Below, piece after piece: positions 17,688 to 26,161 of a stretch of DNA of 64,000 nucleotides; positions within the stretch are counted from its first letter, which is position 1; every line of letters begins with the position of its first letter. The stretch spans positions 2,666,001 to 2,730,000 of the forward strand of contig CAWDVH010000001.1 of the NCBI GenBank assembly GCA_963805705.1. The letters run 5' to 3'. This DNA comes from CAWDVH01 sp963805705. Its GTDB lineage: Bacteria; Actinomycetota; Actinomycetes; Streptosporangiales; Streptosporangiaceae. Both the position numbers and the translations under genes were made by a program. The notes under the pieces are model-generated. The model saw only the letters and a list, made by a program, of their open reading frames with translations, was not told the DNA's origin and ran no database searches.

Positions 17688-18723
17688 GCGCGGCGGTGCC
17701 GGGCGCGGCGGGACCAGGCGTGCGCCCGGCCAGCAGGCGGCCAGGGAGACGGTGGCCAAGGGCACGGTAGCTAAGGGCACAGCAGCTAAGAGCAAGGTGG
17801 CCAAGCCGGGGGCGAAGAAGCCGGCCGCCAAGAGCACGGCGGCCCGCGCCGCGGGGCCAGGGCCGGCCGCGGGGCGGCTCGGGGTCCGCAAGACCTACAA
17901 GCTGTTTATCGGCGGGGCGTTCCCGCGGTCGGAGTCCGGCCGGTCCTACCCGGTCACCGGGCCGGAGGGGGCACTGCTGGCGCACGCCGCGCTCGCCTCG
18001 CGCAAGGACGCGAGGGACGCGGTGACGGCGGCCAGGGCGGCGTTCGGCAAGTGGTCGGGCGCGACGGCGTATAACCGGGGGCAGGTCCTGTACCGGGTCG
18101 CGGAGCTGCTGGAGGGCCGGGCGGCGCAGTTCGCGGCAGAGATCGTTAATAGTGAAGGGGTTTCTGCCCTGGAGGCGGAGCGCTCGGTGGCAGCCGCGAT
18201 CGACCGGTGGGTCTGGTACGCGGGCTGGCCGGACAAGGTGGCCCAGGTGGCGGGGGCGGCGAACCCGGTAGCCGGGCCGTACTTCAACTTCAGCGTGCCC
18301 GAGCCAACCGGCGTCGTCGCGATCGTCGCCCCGGCGCAGTCCAGCCTGCTCGGGCTGGTCAGCGTGCTCGCGCCGGTGATCGCGACGGGGAACGCGGCGG
18401 TCGTGGTGGCCAGCGAGGCCGCCCCGCTGCCCGCGATCACCCTGACCGAGGTGCTGGCCACGTCGGACGTGCCGGCCGGGGTGGTGAACGTGCTGACCGG
18501 CCGGACCGCGGAGCTGGCGCCGGTGCTGGCCGCGCACATGGATGTCAACGCGATCGACCTGACCGGCGTGGAGCGCTCGGGCCGGGCGGAGCTTGAGCGG
18601 CGGGCCGCTGACAACGTCAAGCGGGTGTTCGCCGCTGATGATGACTGGGCCGCGCCGCCCGGCACGGGCCGGATGCTGGCGTTCCTGGAGACCAAGACGG
18701 TCTGGCACCCCGTCGGCATCTAG
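17680..18723 (+). CDS. Truncated aldehyde dehydrogenase-like protein, probably a pseudoenzyme partner
   Basis: A 347-aa protein translationally coupled to the full aldehyde dehydrogenase. The first 70 residues are basic and Ala/Lys-rich (VAKGTVAKGTAAKSKVAK, then AAKSTAARAA), resembling a histone-H1-like tail. Residues 75-300 match the NAD-binding half of aldehyde dehydrogenases (YKLFIGGAFPRSESGRSY; PEPTGVVAIVAPAQSSLLG). It ends about 200 residues early: neither ELGGK nor the catalytic Cys region exists, and the chain finishes GRMLAFLETKTVWHPVGI. I infer a catalytically inactive subunit or regulator. The intact reading frame and conserved pairing argue against simple decay. Confidence 0.87.
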   Translation: MPERGGAGRGGTRRAPGQQAARETVAKGTVAKGTAAKSKVAKPGAKKPAAKSTAARAAGPGPAAGRLGVRKTYKLFIGGAFPRSESGRSYPVTGPEGALLAHAALASRKDARDAVTAARAAFGKWSGATAYNRGQVLYRVAELLEGRAAQFAAEIVNSEGVSALEAERSVAAAIDRWVWYAGWPDKVAQVAGAANPVAGPYFNFSVPEPTGVVAIVAPAQSSLLGLVSVLAPVIATGNAAVVVASEAAPLPAITLTEVLATSDVPAGVVNVLTGRTAELAPVLAAHMDVNAIDLTGVERSGRAELERRAADNVKRVFAADDDWAAPPGTGRMLAFLETKTVWHPVGI

Positions 18724-18841
18724 GCCTGGTGCGCTGATCGGGCAGACGTGAGCAATGCCGGCCGGGACCCGTCGTGGTGGCTGACGGCGACGGATGAGGC
18801 GTGTTGCGTGACGGACGACGGCGGTTTCTGCCAGACTATGC

Positions 18842-19366
18842 ATGGTGAAACTGGACGAGCTGAAGATTCCCAGGGCACTCCAGCCGGTGGCGGAAGAAAT
18901 CATCCAGATCACCGACGCGGTGAGCGCGGCGATGCTGGATGAGGAGTATGCCGACCTTTCGCGCCGGGCGGTGGCCAAGCTGGCCCGCAAGCGTCCCTCG
19001 CCGCTCACTGGCGGCCCGCGTGTCACCTGGGCGGCCGGGGTGATCTACGCCATGGGCCAGGCGAACTTCCTCACCGAAGAGGCGACGGACGGGCCGTTCG
19101 CGACCGCCGACGAGCTCAGTGCGGTGCTCGGCGTGCCCAGGACCACGATGAGCAGCAAGGCGAAGCAGATCCGCGACCTGCTCGAGATCAACTACTTCTC
19201 GCCGGAGTTCCAGCGGGCCGATGTGGTGGCACAGAACGCGATGGTCTGGATGATCGAGGTCAACGGGCATCTCGTCGACGCCCGGAGCCTGCCGCTCGAC
19301 CTGCAGCAGATCGCGTTCGACAGCGGGCTGATTCCCTATGTCCCGGAGCTGGGTCCCGGAACCTAG
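18842..19366 (+). CDS. DUF6398 family protein
   Basis: A 174-aa soluble protein recognised as DUF6398: helical N-terminus (PVAEEIIQITDAVSAAMLDE), then RKRPSPLTGGPRVTWAAG and IYAMGQANFL, and ATADELSAVLGVPRTTMSSKAKQIRDLL, which reads as a helix-turn-helix-like segment near residues 95-120. DNA binding is therefore possible but unproven. ATG 18842 is 118 nt after the aldehyde-dehydrogenase pair and may be transcribed with it. Confidence 0.82.
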   Translation: MVKLDELKIPRALQPVAEEIIQITDAVSAAMLDEEYADLSRRAVAKLARKRPSPLTGGPRVTWAAGVIYAMGQANFLTEEATDGPFATADELSAVLGVPRTTMSSKAKQIRDLLEINYFSPEFQRADVVAQNAMVWMIEVNGHLVDARSLPLDLQQIAFDSGLIPYVPELGPGT

Positions 19367-19396
19367 GCGAGCAGGATCGGGCGCCAGGGCGCCTGG

Positions 19397-19849
19397 CTAC
19401 GGGACGTAGAGCGAGAGCGTGTCGGCCACGCAGGCCGCGCGTTCCTGCCCGTCGACCTCGACGAGCACGCGGGCGGAGCAGAGCTTGCCGAGGTGGGAAT
19501 CCCTGATCTCGCTGAGCGTCGCCCCGGCGCGGATGCGCGAGCCGGTGCGGACGGGGCTGGGGAAGCGGACCTTGTCCAGCCCGTAGTTGACGCCCATCGT
19601 CAGGCCGTCAATGCGGAAGATCTCCGACACCAGGACGGGGAGCAGGGCGAGCGTGAGGTAGCCGTGGGCAATCGTGCCGCCGAACGGCCCCTGCGCGGCC
19701 CGTTCTGCGTCGACGTGGATCCACTGGTGGTCCCCGGTCGCGTCGGCGAACTTGTCGACCTGCTCCTGGGTCACCTCATGCCAGTCGCTGTAGCCCAGGT
19801 GCTCTCCCTTGGCCGCGACGAACTCATCGAGGCTGCTGAATCTCCGCAT
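19397..19849 (-). CDS. MaoC-family (R)-specific enoyl-CoA hydratase-like protein
   Basis: A 150-aa single hot-dog-fold hydratase. The hydratase signature is clear: FADATGDHQWIHVDAERA followed by GPFGGTIAHGYLTLAL, with the catalytic Asp and His in place. It would hydrate trans-2-enoyl-CoA in fatty-acid or polyketide metabolism. No acyl-CoA genes are adjacent. ATG 19849 has GAGAGGACC upstream. It converges on the DUF6398 gene. Confidence 0.92.
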   Translation of the reverse strand: MRRFSSLDEFVAAKGEHLGYSDWHEVTQEQVDKFADATGDHQWIHVDAERAAQGPFGGTIAHGYLTLALLPVLVSEIFRIDGLTMGVNYGLDKVRFPSPVRTGSRIRAGATLSEIRDSHLGKLCSARVLVEVDGQERAACVADTLSLYVP

Positions 19850-19961
19850 GCTCGGTCCTCTCCTGAGCCAGCTGCATCGCTGGCCCCGCTGATGATAGTC
19901 ACGGGGATCGTGGCTGTTGCCTCTGACGAGGCGAGCTGGCGCTGGATTTCGCCGTCGTCAG

Positions 19962-20603
19962 TCAGATGTCGCCGAACAGGCGGTCCCCGGCGTCGCCCAG
20001 GCCGGGCACGATGTAGCCGCGGTCGTTCAGCGCCTCGTCCAGGGCGGCGGTCACGACCCGCACCGGCACCGCGAGATCATCAGGGAACGCATGGTTCAGC
20101 CGGGCCAGCCCCTCCGGCGCGGCCAGCAGGCAGATGGCGGTGATGGCCGCTGCTCCGCGCTCGATGAGCATGCGGATGACGGTCTCGAGCGTGCCGCCGG
20201 TGGCCAGCATGGGATCGAGCACGAATGCCTCGCGGCCGGTGAGGTCGGCAGGCAGGCGGGCGGCATAAGTCGAGGCGACCAGCGTCTGCTCGTCGCGGGC
20301 CAGCCCGACGAAGCCGACATCGGCCCTGGGCAGCAGCCGCGCCATCCCGTCGAGCATCCCGATGCCGGCCCGGAGCACGGGCACCATGAGCGGGACCGGC
20401 CGGGCCAGCTTGACTCCCGCGGCCGGGCCGATCGGGGTGTTCACGGAAACCGGCTCGACCCGGATATCGCGGGTCGCCTCGTAGGCCAGCAGCGTCACCA
20501 GCTCGTCGGTGAGGCGGCGGAATGTCGGGGTATCTGTGCGGACGTCGCGCAGGGCCGTGAGCTTGTGCGCGACGAGCGGATGATCGGCTACCAGCGTCTG
20601 CAT
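19962..20603 (-). CDS. upp: Uracil phosphoribosyltransferase
   Basis: Converts uracil plus PRPP to UMP, 213 aa, normal length. The PRPP loop is LDPMLATGGT (129-138), and VPVLRAGIGMLDG (near 75) and the C-terminal uracil-binding stretch RGYIVPGLGDAGDRLFG are conserved. This enzyme can recapture uracil released by thymidine phosphorylase acting on deoxyuridine, linking it to the salvage island upstream. It is transcribed alone from ATG 20603. Confidence 0.96.
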   Translation of the reverse strand: MQTLVADHPLVAHKLTALRDVRTDTPTFRRLTDELVTLLAYEATRDIRVEPVSVNTPIGPAAGVKLARPVPLMVPVLRAGIGMLDGMARLLPRADVGFVGLARDEQTLVASTYAARLPADLTGREAFVLDPMLATGGTLETVIRMLIERGAAAITAICLLAAPEGLARLNHAFPDDLAVPVRVVTAALDEALNDRGYIVPGLGDAGDRLFGDI

Positions 20604-20634
20604 GATCGGTAGTCTGGCAGGCGGGTGCGGTTCC

Positions 20635-20841
20635 TTACCAGCCGTGCCGCGGCTGGTACCAGATAGCGGTGCAGCCCCTGGTGCCGCACCGCACCCACTG
20701 GTGGCCCTGGCCGGGATGCTTGAGCGCGCCTGGGCAGTCGCACGGCATCCACCCGACGATCACGCGCCCTGGTCCCCAGGCATGACCGGCCGGGCACTGG
20801 ACCGGGTAGCGCCACCACTGCGGCCGGGCAACCTCGTTCAT
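20635..20841 (-). CDS. Small actinobacterial zinc-binding-like protein
   Basis: A 68-aa protein with a conserved pattern of potential metal ligands: CPAGHAWGPGRVIVGW, then PCDCP, GHQWVRC, RGCTAIWYQPRH. I recognise this as a recurrent small actinomycete protein of unknown function. Six Cys and several His suggest one or two zinc sites. ATG 20841 lies 31 nt upstream of upp on the same strand when read through, so co-transcription with upp is possible. Confidence 0.75.
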   Translation of the reverse strand: MNEVARPQWWRYPVQCPAGHAWGPGRVIVGWMPCDCPGALKHPGQGHQWVRCGTRGCTAIWYQPRHGW

Positions 20842-20992
20842 CGCGTAATTGGAACACGTATTCGATGATCAGAAGCAGCTAATCCCAGCCTTCGGCGGAA
20901 CCGTCGGAGGCCGGATTCACAGCGTCCCGTCCGGCTGGCGGAATCCGCCGGGACTGCGCATTGCGGAGATCATCCTCTTGACTCGGTATGCG

Positions 20993-21928
20993 TCAGTTGG
21001 CGGCTGGCATCTTTGGTGCCGGCGCTGCTGGCGCCGGAATTTTCGCGGGTGCCGCCTCGGGGGCTGCTGCAGCAGAAGCCGCGGGTTTCACGGCCGGTGC
21101 ACCGTTGAGCGCCGGGGTACCGGGCGCCGGGGTACCGGACAGCACAGCCGGGATGGTCGCGCGGGCGGGCGCGGGTGGCGGGCTCGGCGTGTCCTCGGCC
21201 GGCATCGGCCGGGCCCTGGCGGCGGCCGGCGCGGCGCGGTCGAAGAAGCGCAGTAGCTCCACCGGGAACGGCATGACCAGCGTGCTGTTCTTCTCCGCGG
21301 CGACCTCGACGACGGTCTGCAGCAGCCGCAGCTGCAGGGCGGCCGGGTCGGCGGACATGACCGAGGCGGCCTGAGCGAGCTTCTTTGACGCCTGGTACTC
21401 CCCGTCGGCCGAGATGATCCGGGCTCGGCGCTCGCGCTCGGCCTCTGCCTGCCGCGACATCGAGCGCTTCATCGACTCGGGCAGTGAGACGTCCTTGATC
21501 TCGACCCGCTCCACCCGGATGCCCCATGGCTCCTCGGTCGGCGCGTCGATGACGTCCTTGAGATGGGCGTTGATCCGGTCGCGCTCGGACAGCAGGTGAT
21601 CCATGTCGCTGTTGCCGATGACAGACCGCAGTGAGGTCTGGGCGACCTGCGAGACGGCGAAGGCGTAGTTCTGCACGTTGATGATCGCCTTGCGCGGGTC
21701 GATGACCCGGTAGTAGACGACGGCGTCGACCTGGAGCGTGACGTTGTCGCGGGTGATCGCCTGCTGGGCGGGAATGGCGGCGACGATGATCTGCATGTTG
21801 ACCTTGCGAAGCCGGTCAGTGAAGGGGTTGACCCAGGTCAGCCCCGGCTGGCGCAGGTTAGGCAGGGCCCGGCCCCAGCGGAAGACGATGCCCTGCTCGA
21901 ACTGGCTGATGACCTTGAAGCCGAACAT
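20993..21928 (-). CDS. SPFH/Band 7 (slipin-stomatin-like) protein
   Basis: A 311-aa SPFH-domain protein. The domain runs from QFEQGIVFRWGR to the coiled segment ESMKRSMSRQAEAERERRARIISADGEY (split here only for reading), typical of slipins, which scaffold membrane microdomains. Two oddities: no N-terminal membrane helix is visible before the SPFH domain, and the last 75 residues are Pro/Ala-rich (repeats such as APAAPAPKMPAAN). I prefer ATG 21928 (MFGFKV). The frame is open to 22006, but those residues are not family-like. Confidence 0.88.
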   Translation of the reverse strand: MFGFKVISQFEQGIVFRWGRALPNLRQPGLTWVNPFTDRLRKVNMQIIVAAIPAQQAITRDNVTLQVDAVVYYRVIDPRKAIINVQNYAFAVSQVAQTSLRSVIGNSDMDHLLSERDRINAHLKDVIDAPTEEPWGIRVERVEIKDVSLPESMKRSMSRQAEAERERRARIISADGEYQASKKLAQAASVMSADPAALQLRLLQTVVEVAAEKNSTLVMPFPVELLRFFDRAAPAAARARPMPAEDTPSPPPAPARATIPAVLSGTPAPGTPALNGAPAVKPAASAAAAPEAAPAKIPAPAAPAPKMPAAN

Positions 21929-22167
21929 ACCGGCCGTCCTATCCCGGCGCGTGGCGCCGACCTCCGCGGGCCTGCCGATGGCGCCCGCAGATGGCTGGCG
22001 CTCCACGGCGCCCGCATGACTGCCACGTCTTCATGAAAGACCTGTCTACAGTGTATGCCAACCACGTATGCCTACGGTTACTCGGATAGAATCCGCTGTA
22101 GATCATCGCCTGCCGTACTCTTGGCCCGGCCGCGGTGTGCACCGACTCGGGGGAGGAACCCAGCCCG

Positions 22168-22953
22168 ATGCGTACCACCGGCCGCGCTGCTGGCAGACCC
22201 GCCGCATCCCGGCAGGCGCGGCCAGCCGCCGACGGCCAGGAGCGGCCGGCGGCCGACGGCCAGGAGCCGCCGACCAGGATCCGGATCCGCCCGCTCACCA
22301 GGGAAGACGTGCTGAGCGCGGCACTGGGGATTGTCGATCAGGAAGGTATCGGCGCCCTGTCGATGCGGCGGCTCGCGCAGGTGCTGCAGCGGGACCCGAT
22401 GGTGCCCTACCGGCACGCGGCCAACAAGGCCGCGCTCCTGGACGGGATGACCGAGCTGGTCCTGCGGCAGCTGATGGTCGAGCCGACCGGCGCGCCATGG
22501 CAGGCTCAGCTCCGGGCCATTGCCCGCCGTTTCCGCGAGCTGGCCCTGGCCCACCCCAACGTGGTGCCGCTGCTGGTCACCAGGCCGCTCGCGACGCCGC
22601 TCGGCCTGCGGCCGCTGGGCACCCTGCGGCCGCTGGAAGGCGTCCTGGAGCTACTGATCCGCGCCGGGTTCACCCCGGACGACGCGCTGAGCACTTACCG
22701 GGCTCTGTTCGGTTTTCTCTACGGCCACGTCCTTAACGAAACGCAGGAGCTAGTCCATGATCCGGAGGAAACTGACGACCTGCTCCGGCTGGGCCTCTAC
22801 CGGCTGCCGGCCAGGGAATTTCCCCGGTTGCGCAGCCTCGCCTCGGCCCTGGCGTCCTACGACGGGGCCGCCGAGCTCGAGCATGGCCTGGACATCCTGC
22901 TCAATGGCATCCAGGCGCGTTACGCTCCCCGCAAGCGGTCTCCGGGCGCATGA
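22168..22953 (+). CDS. TetR-family transcriptional regulator
   Basis: A 261-aa regulator with an N-terminal helix-turn-helix (REDVLSAALGIVDQEGIGAL, SMRRLAQVLQRDPMVPYRHA, residues about 43-90) and a TetR_C-like ligand domain. Before the DNA-binding domain is a short tandem repeat (RPAADGQE twice) in a disordered lead. ATG 22168 is preceded by GGGGGAGGAACC. The 240-nt gap to the divergent SPFH gene contains a GTATGCC direct repeat (22053 and 22066) and TAGAAT at 22087 as a candidate -10. The target could be itself or the SPFH gene. Confidence 0.88.
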   Translation: MRTTGRAAGRPAASRQARPAADGQERPAADGQEPPTRIRIRPLTREDVLSAALGIVDQEGIGALSMRRLAQVLQRDPMVPYRHAANKAALLDGMTELVLRQLMVEPTGAPWQAQLRAIARRFRELALAHPNVVPLLVTRPLATPLGLRPLGTLRPLEGVLELLIRAGFTPDDALSTYRALFGFLYGHVLNETQELVHDPEETDDLLRLGLYRLPAREFPRLRSLASALASYDGAAELEHGLDILLNGIQARYAPRKRSPGA

Positions 22954-23026
22954 GCGCGCGTGATGGTGTTAAATGGTCCATGGTTGTAGTCGAAGTTCTT
23001 GCACGTGTAACAGCGCCTGCGAAATT

Positions 23027-23053
23027 TTGACAAGCGGGCGTCGTGGATATGTC
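23027..23053 (+). promoter_or_regulatory. Candidate promoter of the cold-shock gene
   Basis: A perfect -35 hexamer TTGACA (23027-23032) is followed 15 nt later by TATGTC as a weak -10. This would give a 5' leader of about 80 nt before the cold-shock start codon. Confidence 0.5.
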
Positions 23054-23090
23054 GAGCCCAGCCTCCGAAAGGCAGGCGGTCGCAGCAGCC

Positions 23091-23114
23091 CGGGACCCGC
23101 GTCCGTGGGTCCCG
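23091..23114 (+). promoter_or_regulatory. Hairpin in the cold-shock mRNA leader
   Basis: CGGGACCC and GGGTCCCG form an 8-bp perfect stem with an 8-nt loop, ending 16 nt before the AGGAG ribosome site. A second smaller hairpin (GCCTCCGAAAGGC) lies just upstream. Structured leaders are usual for cold-shock genes and can control translation with temperature. Function here is inferred. Confidence 0.45.
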
Positions 23115-23139
23115 AGGATCGTCTCAGCAGGAGTAGCAC

Positions 23140-23343
23140 ATGGCTCAAGGCATCGTGAAGTGGTTTAACGCCGACAAGGGTTACGGCTTCATTGCCCCGG
23201 ACGACGGCACCGCCGACGTCTTCGTTCACCACTCCGCCATCCAGACTGACGGTTTCCGCAGCCTGAATGAGAACCAGCGGGTCGAGTTCACCGCCAGCGC
23301 CGGCCCGAAGGGCCCGCAGGCCGAGCAGGTCCGCCCGCTCTAG
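23140..23343 (+). CDS. Cold-shock protein (CSD fold)
   Basis: A 67-aa single cold-shock domain, normal length. RNP1 (KGYGFIAP) and RNP2 (VFVHHSAI) are intact, so single-strand nucleic-acid binding and RNA chaperone activity are expected. ATG 23140 has AGGAG 7 nt upstream. A promoter and a structured leader precede it, and a very strong hairpin follows, so it is a monocistronic unit. Confidence 0.97.
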   Translation: MAQGIVKWFNADKGYGFIAPDDGTADVFVHHSAIQTDGFRSLNENQRVEFTASAGPKGPQAEQVRPL

Positions 23344-23389
23344 CCGACCCGGCCGGGCAGCAGGATTGCCGCCACTCAGGCGGCCAGCC

Positions 23390-23433
23390 AGCGAGCGCGG
23401 TGCGGCTCACGTGTGAGCTGCACCGCGCTCGCT
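23390..23433 (+). terminator. 21-bp stem terminator after the cold-shock gene
   Basis: Two 21-nt arms (starting AGCGAGCGCGGTGC and ending GCACCGCGCTCGCT) pair with a single G-U wobble around a GT loop. Only TTT follows, so it is not a classical T-tail terminator, but it separates convergent genes (cold-shock and desaturase) and could act from both sides. Confidence 0.7.
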
Positions 23434-23514
23434 GCGCGTTTGCGGAGGGCTGCCCTCGCGGCGGCCGGAGTGCGCCTGCCGCCAGATCGCCCCGGAAGGC
23501 ACTCCTGGCCCGGC

Positions 23515-24597
23515 CTAGGCGCCCGGGGAGGCCGTCGCGGCCAGGGGAGCCAGCCTGCCCACGGCATTGAGATGCCGCAGCGCCTGAGCGTAAGAGCCCG
23601 CCACGCTGCTCTGGCAGTACGGCACGCCCCGCTGCTGGCAGAACGCCTCGATCATGGCCTGCGAGCGGCTCAGATTGGGCCGGGGCATGGAGGGGAACAG
23701 GTGGTGCTCGATCTGGTAATTCAGGCCGCCGAAGGCGAAGTCGGTCAGCCAGCCGCCTCGCACGTTGCGCGAGGTAAGGACCTGGCGGCGCAGGAAATCG
23801 CTCTGGTCGTCGGCGTCCAGGATCTTCATGCCCTTGTGATTGGGTGCGAAGGAACAGCCCAGGTACAGGCCGAACAGGCTCTGCTGCACGATGATGAACA
23901 CCACCGCCAGCAGCGGTGAGAGCACCAGGAAGACCGCGGTGAGGTAGGCCGCGGCGTGCACGGTGATCAGTGCCCACTCCCAGAACCGGCGGTCGGCCCG
24001 GCTGGTCAGGGCCCGGACGCTCGCGATGTGCAGGTGAGCCCCCTCCAGCAGCAGCAGGGGGAAGAACAGGTAGGCCTGATAGCGAAATGCCAGCCGGGCC
24101 AGGCCCCGGCTGGCGCGGGCCTGCGCGGGGGTGAAGGCCAGCGCGCCGGTCGCGATGTCGGGATCGGAGTCCTCGGTGTTGGGGTGCGCGTGATGCCGGT
24201 TGTGCTTGTCGACCCACCAGCCGTAGCTGAGCCCGATGCTGAGGTTTCCGAGCAGAACGCCGGCGACGTAGTTGGCCCGCCGGGTGCCGAAGACCTGCCG
24301 GTGGCCGGCGTCATGGCCGAGGAACCCGATCTGAGTGAAGACCACGGCCAGGAACGCGGCCACCAGCAGCTGCCACCAGGAGTTGCCCAGCACGGCGAAA
24401 GCGGTCCATCCGGCCGCCAGCAGCCCGAAGGTGACGGCGATCTTCCAGGTGTAGTACCCGGGGCGCCGCTCCAGCAGGCCGGCCTCCTTGATCTGCCGGG
24501 AGAGCTCCGCGTACTCGCTGCCGCGCCGCGGCGCGGGCGAGACGGGGGTCGGCTGGGCGTGGGGGGGTACGGCCGTTGCTGCTTCGAAGGATGGCAC
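23515..24597 (-). CDS. Membrane fatty acid desaturase (acyl-CoA/acyl-lipid type)
   Basis: A 360-aa di-iron integral-membrane desaturase. The three histidine boxes are HDAGH (95-99), HNRHH (132-136) and QIEHH (near 303), the last with Q as in front-end/delta-6-type and many actinobacterial desaturases. Four to six hydrophobic helices are visible. It introduces a double bond into fatty acyl chains. It follows folE on the same strand after 240 nt. A cold-shock gene lies convergently next door, which fits but does not prove a membrane-fluidity role. Confidence 0.93.
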   Translation of the reverse strand: MPSFEAATAVPPHAQPTPVSPAPRRGSEYAELSRQIKEAGLLERRPGYYTWKIAVTFGLLAAGWTAFAVLGNSWWQLLVAAFLAVVFTQIGFLGHDAGHRQVFGTRRANYVAGVLLGNLSIGLSYGWWVDKHNRHHAHPNTEDSDPDIATGALAFTPAQARASRGLARLAFRYQAYLFFPLLLLEGAHLHIASVRALTSRADRRFWEWALITVHAAAYLTAVFLVLSPLLAVVFIIVQQSLFGLYLGCSFAPNHKGMKILDADDQSDFLRRQVLTSRNVRGGWLTDFAFGGLNYQIEHHLFPSMPRPNLSRSQAMIEAFCQQRGVPYCQSSVAGSYAQALRHLNAVGRLAPLAATASPGA

Positions 24598-24837
24598 CGG
24601 AGAACTCCTGGGGGAGGCACATCGTGACGGACTGGTGATGTGCCGCCGGGGTCCTGGGCGGCTGCTGCCGGGTGCTGCGATCGGATCGTAACTGCGCCGG
24701 GCAGAAAAGAATGCCTTCTTAGCTCATGTTACCCGCCGGGGCGGACAGCAAGCCGCGAGCAACGCGGGCCGCTCAGCGTGGTGCTGGCGTCAGCGATCGT
24801 GAGGACCACGCTGGCACTGCGCCTGCTGCTGGCTGAG

Positions 24838-25446
24838 CTACTGCTGGCTGACTCCCGTGAGGGCGAAGAACTCCTGCCGGGACCGGGCGTCAGAGCGCAG
24901 CGTGCCCAGCAGCGTCGAGGTCACGGTGCTGGAGCCGGCCGCCTGGACGCCGCGCAAGGTCATGCAGGTGTGCTCGGCCTCGATGACCACGCCGACGCCC
25001 TTGGGGTGCAGCCGCTCGCACAGCAGGTCGGCGATCTGCTTGGTCAGCCGCTCCTGCACCTGGGGGCGGCGGGCGAAATGCTCGACGATCCTGGCCAGCT
25101 TGGACAGCCCGAGGATGCGGTCGCCGGGCAGATAGCCGACATGGGCGATGCCCATGAAGGGCAGCAGGTGGTGCTCGCACACCGACCGCACCGGAATGGA
25201 GCGCGCCAGCACCAGCTCGTCGTAGCCCTCGTCGTTGGGGAAGGTCGTGAGATTGAACGGGGCCGGGGTGAACAGCTCGGCGTAGGCGCGGGCCATCCGG
25301 CCCGGCGTACCCTGCAGGCTCTCGGAGTCCAGCGGGATCCCGAGGGCCTGGAGGAAGTCGGCGGCGGCCCGCTCGGCGGCATCGAGATCGACGCTGTTGC
25401 CGGGTTCTTGGATGACCCGCAGGGCGGCGGCAGAATGAGAGAGCAT
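24838..25446 (-). CDS. folE: GTP cyclohydrolase I
   Basis: Converts GTP to dihydroneopterin triphosphate, the first step of folate and pterin synthesis, 202 aa. Zinc ligands are visible as VCEHHLLPF (Cys90, His93) and HTCM (Cys161), with GYLPGDRILGLSKLARIVEHFARR also conserved. No other folate genes are adjacent. It sits instead between a DUF2231 membrane protein and a desaturase, suggesting a specialised second copy or a pterin role linked to the local regulator rather than the housekeeping folate operon. Confidence 0.95.
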   Translation of the reverse strand: MLSHSAAALRVIQEPGNSVDLDAAERAAADFLQALGIPLDSESLQGTPGRMARAYAELFTPAPFNLTTFPNDEGYDELVLARSIPVRSVCEHHLLPFMGIAHVGYLPGDRILGLSKLARIVEHFARRPQVQERLTKQIADLLCERLHPKGVGVVIEAEHTCMTLRGVQAAGSSTVTSTLLGTLRSDARSRQEFFALTGVSQQ

Positions 25447-25500
25447 CGTGGTGTCCTCTTGGGTAGTGCGGGGATGTCCGGTGGGGATCGATAACGCTGA

Positions 25501-26043
25501 TCAGTCTCCTGGCCATGCCGCGGGAAGAACTGCGGGCCGGAAACCCTCGGCCTGCGTGGCCTCTCCGGCCACGCGCACGCCATAGCGGAAGGCCAGCTTG
25601 CCGCCCAGGTAGCCCGATACGGCCAGCGTGGCCAGGCTGACCGCCGACAGCACCAGGGGCCCGGTGGCCACGCTGCCCGGCCGGCCGTAGCTCGCATGCC
25701 GCCAGAGGAAGTTGCCGGCGTAGGCCGCGGTGATCAGCAGGTTGAGGCTCATGTGCACCAGCCCGGTACGGGCCGCCGCGGTGTCGGCCGGGATCGCCAG
25801 CAGGTCGAGGAAGCCGGTCGCGGCCGCGGCCAGGGCGCCGATCACGCCGGTCGCGATGAGCCAGACTGAGCCCTGGGCCAGGAACGCGGGGTGAGCGACC
25901 AGGTGCGAGGCGATATCGAACACGAGGCTGGCGACCCATGCGCCGATCGGCACGGTCACCAGGAGGGGATGGAACGGGTGCCCGTACGGCCCGGCCAGCG
26001 CTGCGCTCACAGGCTGCTTGGCCTGATGCAGCTCATCGGTCAT
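25501..26043 (-). CDS. DUF2231 membrane protein
   Basis: A 180-aa membrane protein. The segment GHPFHPLLVTVPIGAWVASL is the family hallmark (HP-HPxLV). Four transmembrane helices are visible. Function is unknown, although some family members sit near redox and heme proteins. ATG 26043 has GGAGG 7 nt upstream, and an extension to 26058 is not needed. It heads a minus-strand group with folE, divergent from a Cys-containing regulator. Confidence 0.88.
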   Translation of the reverse strand: MTDELHQAKQPVSAALAGPYGHPFHPLLVTVPIGAWVASLVFDIASHLVAHPAFLAQGSVWLIATGVIGALAAAATGFLDLLAIPADTAAARTGLVHMSLNLLITAAYAGNFLWRHASYGRPGSVATGPLVLSAVSLATLAVSGYLGGKLAFRYGVRVAGEATQAEGFRPAVLPAAWPGD

Positions 26044-26079
26044 GACAGGCCTCCGCATCCGCTGAGTATTTCACTAACG

Positions 26080-26108
26080 AATCTTGGTCTTATTTTTCGG
26101 ATTGTCAA
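26080..26108 (-). promoter_or_regulatory. Candidate promoter for the DUF2231-folE unit
   Basis: On the minus strand a perfect TTGACA (26108-26103) is followed after 17 nt by AAGATT as a weak -10, about 37 nt before the DUF2231 start. The surrounding AT-rich stretch stands out from the GC-rich background and probably also holds the binding site of the divergent regulator. Confidence 0.45.
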
Positions 26109-26161
26109 GCTAAATTGGGAAACTCGAGCATCAGGAGGATTGCGGATACGCATGCAGGCGT

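Noticed and set aside
18748..18942. 64-codon plus frame before the DUF6398 gene
   Set aside because: It overlaps the DUF6398 start in another frame, and the sequence shows no conserved feature.
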